Shown: piece by piece, positions 6,176 to 6,331 of the stretch
Layout of the letters: every line of letters starts with the position of its first letter
Position numbering within the stretch: the stretch's first letter is position 1
NCBI GenBank assembly: GCA_903919625.1
Contig: CAIXIZ010000060.1
Span: 1 to 6,331 of the forward strand
Reading direction: 5' to 3'
Origin: an uncultured Verrucomicrobiota bacterium
Lineage (GTDB): Bacteria; Verrucomicrobiota; Verrucomicrobiia; Opitutales; Opitutaceae
Length of the DNA stretch: 6,331 bases
Translations under genes and position numbers: made by a program
Notes under the pieces: generated by a model
What the model was told of the DNA's origin: nothing
Databases searched by the model: none
Seen by the model: only the letters and a program-made list of their open reading frames with translations

Positions 6176-6191
6176 CCCGCAGCAATGCGGG
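6176..6191. other. Small perfect hairpin upstream of the riboswitch core
   Basis: CCCGCA at 6176-6181 and TGCGGG at 6186-6191 are a perfect 6-base inverted repeat around a 4-base loop. On the transcribed minus strand the loop reads UUGC. It lies about 26 bases 5' of the riboswitch core and may belong to the 5' leader, possibly inside P1 if P1 uses GGUGGA at 6236-6231. Confidence 0.4.
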
Positions 6192-6331
6192 GCGGCCGGC
6201 GGTTGTCGAGCGGGTATGTTGGTCAACAGTCCACCTCGGGCGAAGCGGTCAGCTTCCGGCCGGGGCGTCCGCCCCCGGCCGGGCCGGCGGCGCCCCCCGC
6301 AGTTACCCCCCGATGCAGAGCCCCCTGGACA
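6192..6331. other. Gene-free GC-rich region with a 10-base inverted repeat
   Basis: No coding region is supported. The main structure is CCGGCCGGGG at 6256-6265 against CCCCGGCCGG at 6273-6282, a perfect 10-base inverted repeat with a 7-base loop. Next to it, GAAGC/GCTTC (6242-6246 and 6252-6256) forms a small hairpin. Neither arm is followed by a T run on either strand, so this is not a standard terminator. The operon promoter should be here or beyond the right edge. TTGACC at 6226-6221 on the minus strand resembles a -35 box, but the sequence 17 bases on (ACCGCC) is not a -10 box, so no promoter is called. Confidence 0.45.

Noticed and set aside
5821..6185. Minus-strand frames inside the leader
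   Set aside because: They run through the riboswitch and hairpins, show no domain or good ribosome site, and the frames end inside or overlap the start of btuB.
6198..6226. Promoter with TTGACC as -35
   Set aside because: No acceptable -10 hexamer at 16-18 bases spacing.
1..6331. CRISPR array, tRNA, insertion sequence or phage element
   Set aside because: No regularly spaced repeats with spacers, no tRNA-like fold noticed, and no transposase, integrase or phage motifs in any plausible frame.

Overview
The window looks like chromosomal DNA of a high-GC, Gram-negative-type bacterium: it encodes a TonB-dependent outer-membrane receptor and a periplasmic binding protein. The style of the proteins and of the intergenic repeats resembles Opitutaceae/Verrucomicrobia, but that placement is an impression from memory and not shown by any marker gene. 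All recognisable genes lie on the minus strand. The long plus-strand open frames are GC-driven shadows of them.

Reading along the minus strand (right to left): 5748-6331 is a gene-free 584-base leader. It holds a cobalamin riboswitch (core about 6079-6150), several strong hairpins, and next to the first gene a hairpin that covers the Shine-Dalgarno sequence and has a competing fold. The leader is followed by btuB (outer-membrane corrinoid receptor, 3870-5747), btuF (periplasmic binding protein, 2963-3850), btuC (permease, 1977-2966) and btuD (ATPase, 1267-1980). The btuF/btuC and btuC/btuD junctions are 4-base GTGA and ATGA overlaps, typical of translational coupling. A 215-base gap with short tandem repeats precedes cobO/btuR (ATP:corrinoid adenosyltransferase, 446-1051). 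A 161-base gap with purine/pyrimidine repeats precedes cobQ/cbiP (cobyric acid synthase, 1-284), which is cut by the window edge.

Together the genes form a corrinoid uptake and processing cluster: BtuB brings corrinoid across the outer membrane with TonB energy, BtuF captures it in the periplasm, BtuCD pumps it inward, CobO adds the 5'-deoxyadenosyl ligand and CobQ amidates the adenosylated cobyrinic acid a,c-diamide. Later steps (CobD/CbiB, CobU, CobS) would be expected beyond the left edge but cannot be seen. The riboswitch is expected to shut the operon down when cobalamin is plentiful.

The genes themselves are a known system. The least ordinary material is the leader (unclear riboswitch class, long spacer, bistable ribosome-site hairpin) and the two repeat-bearing gaps.
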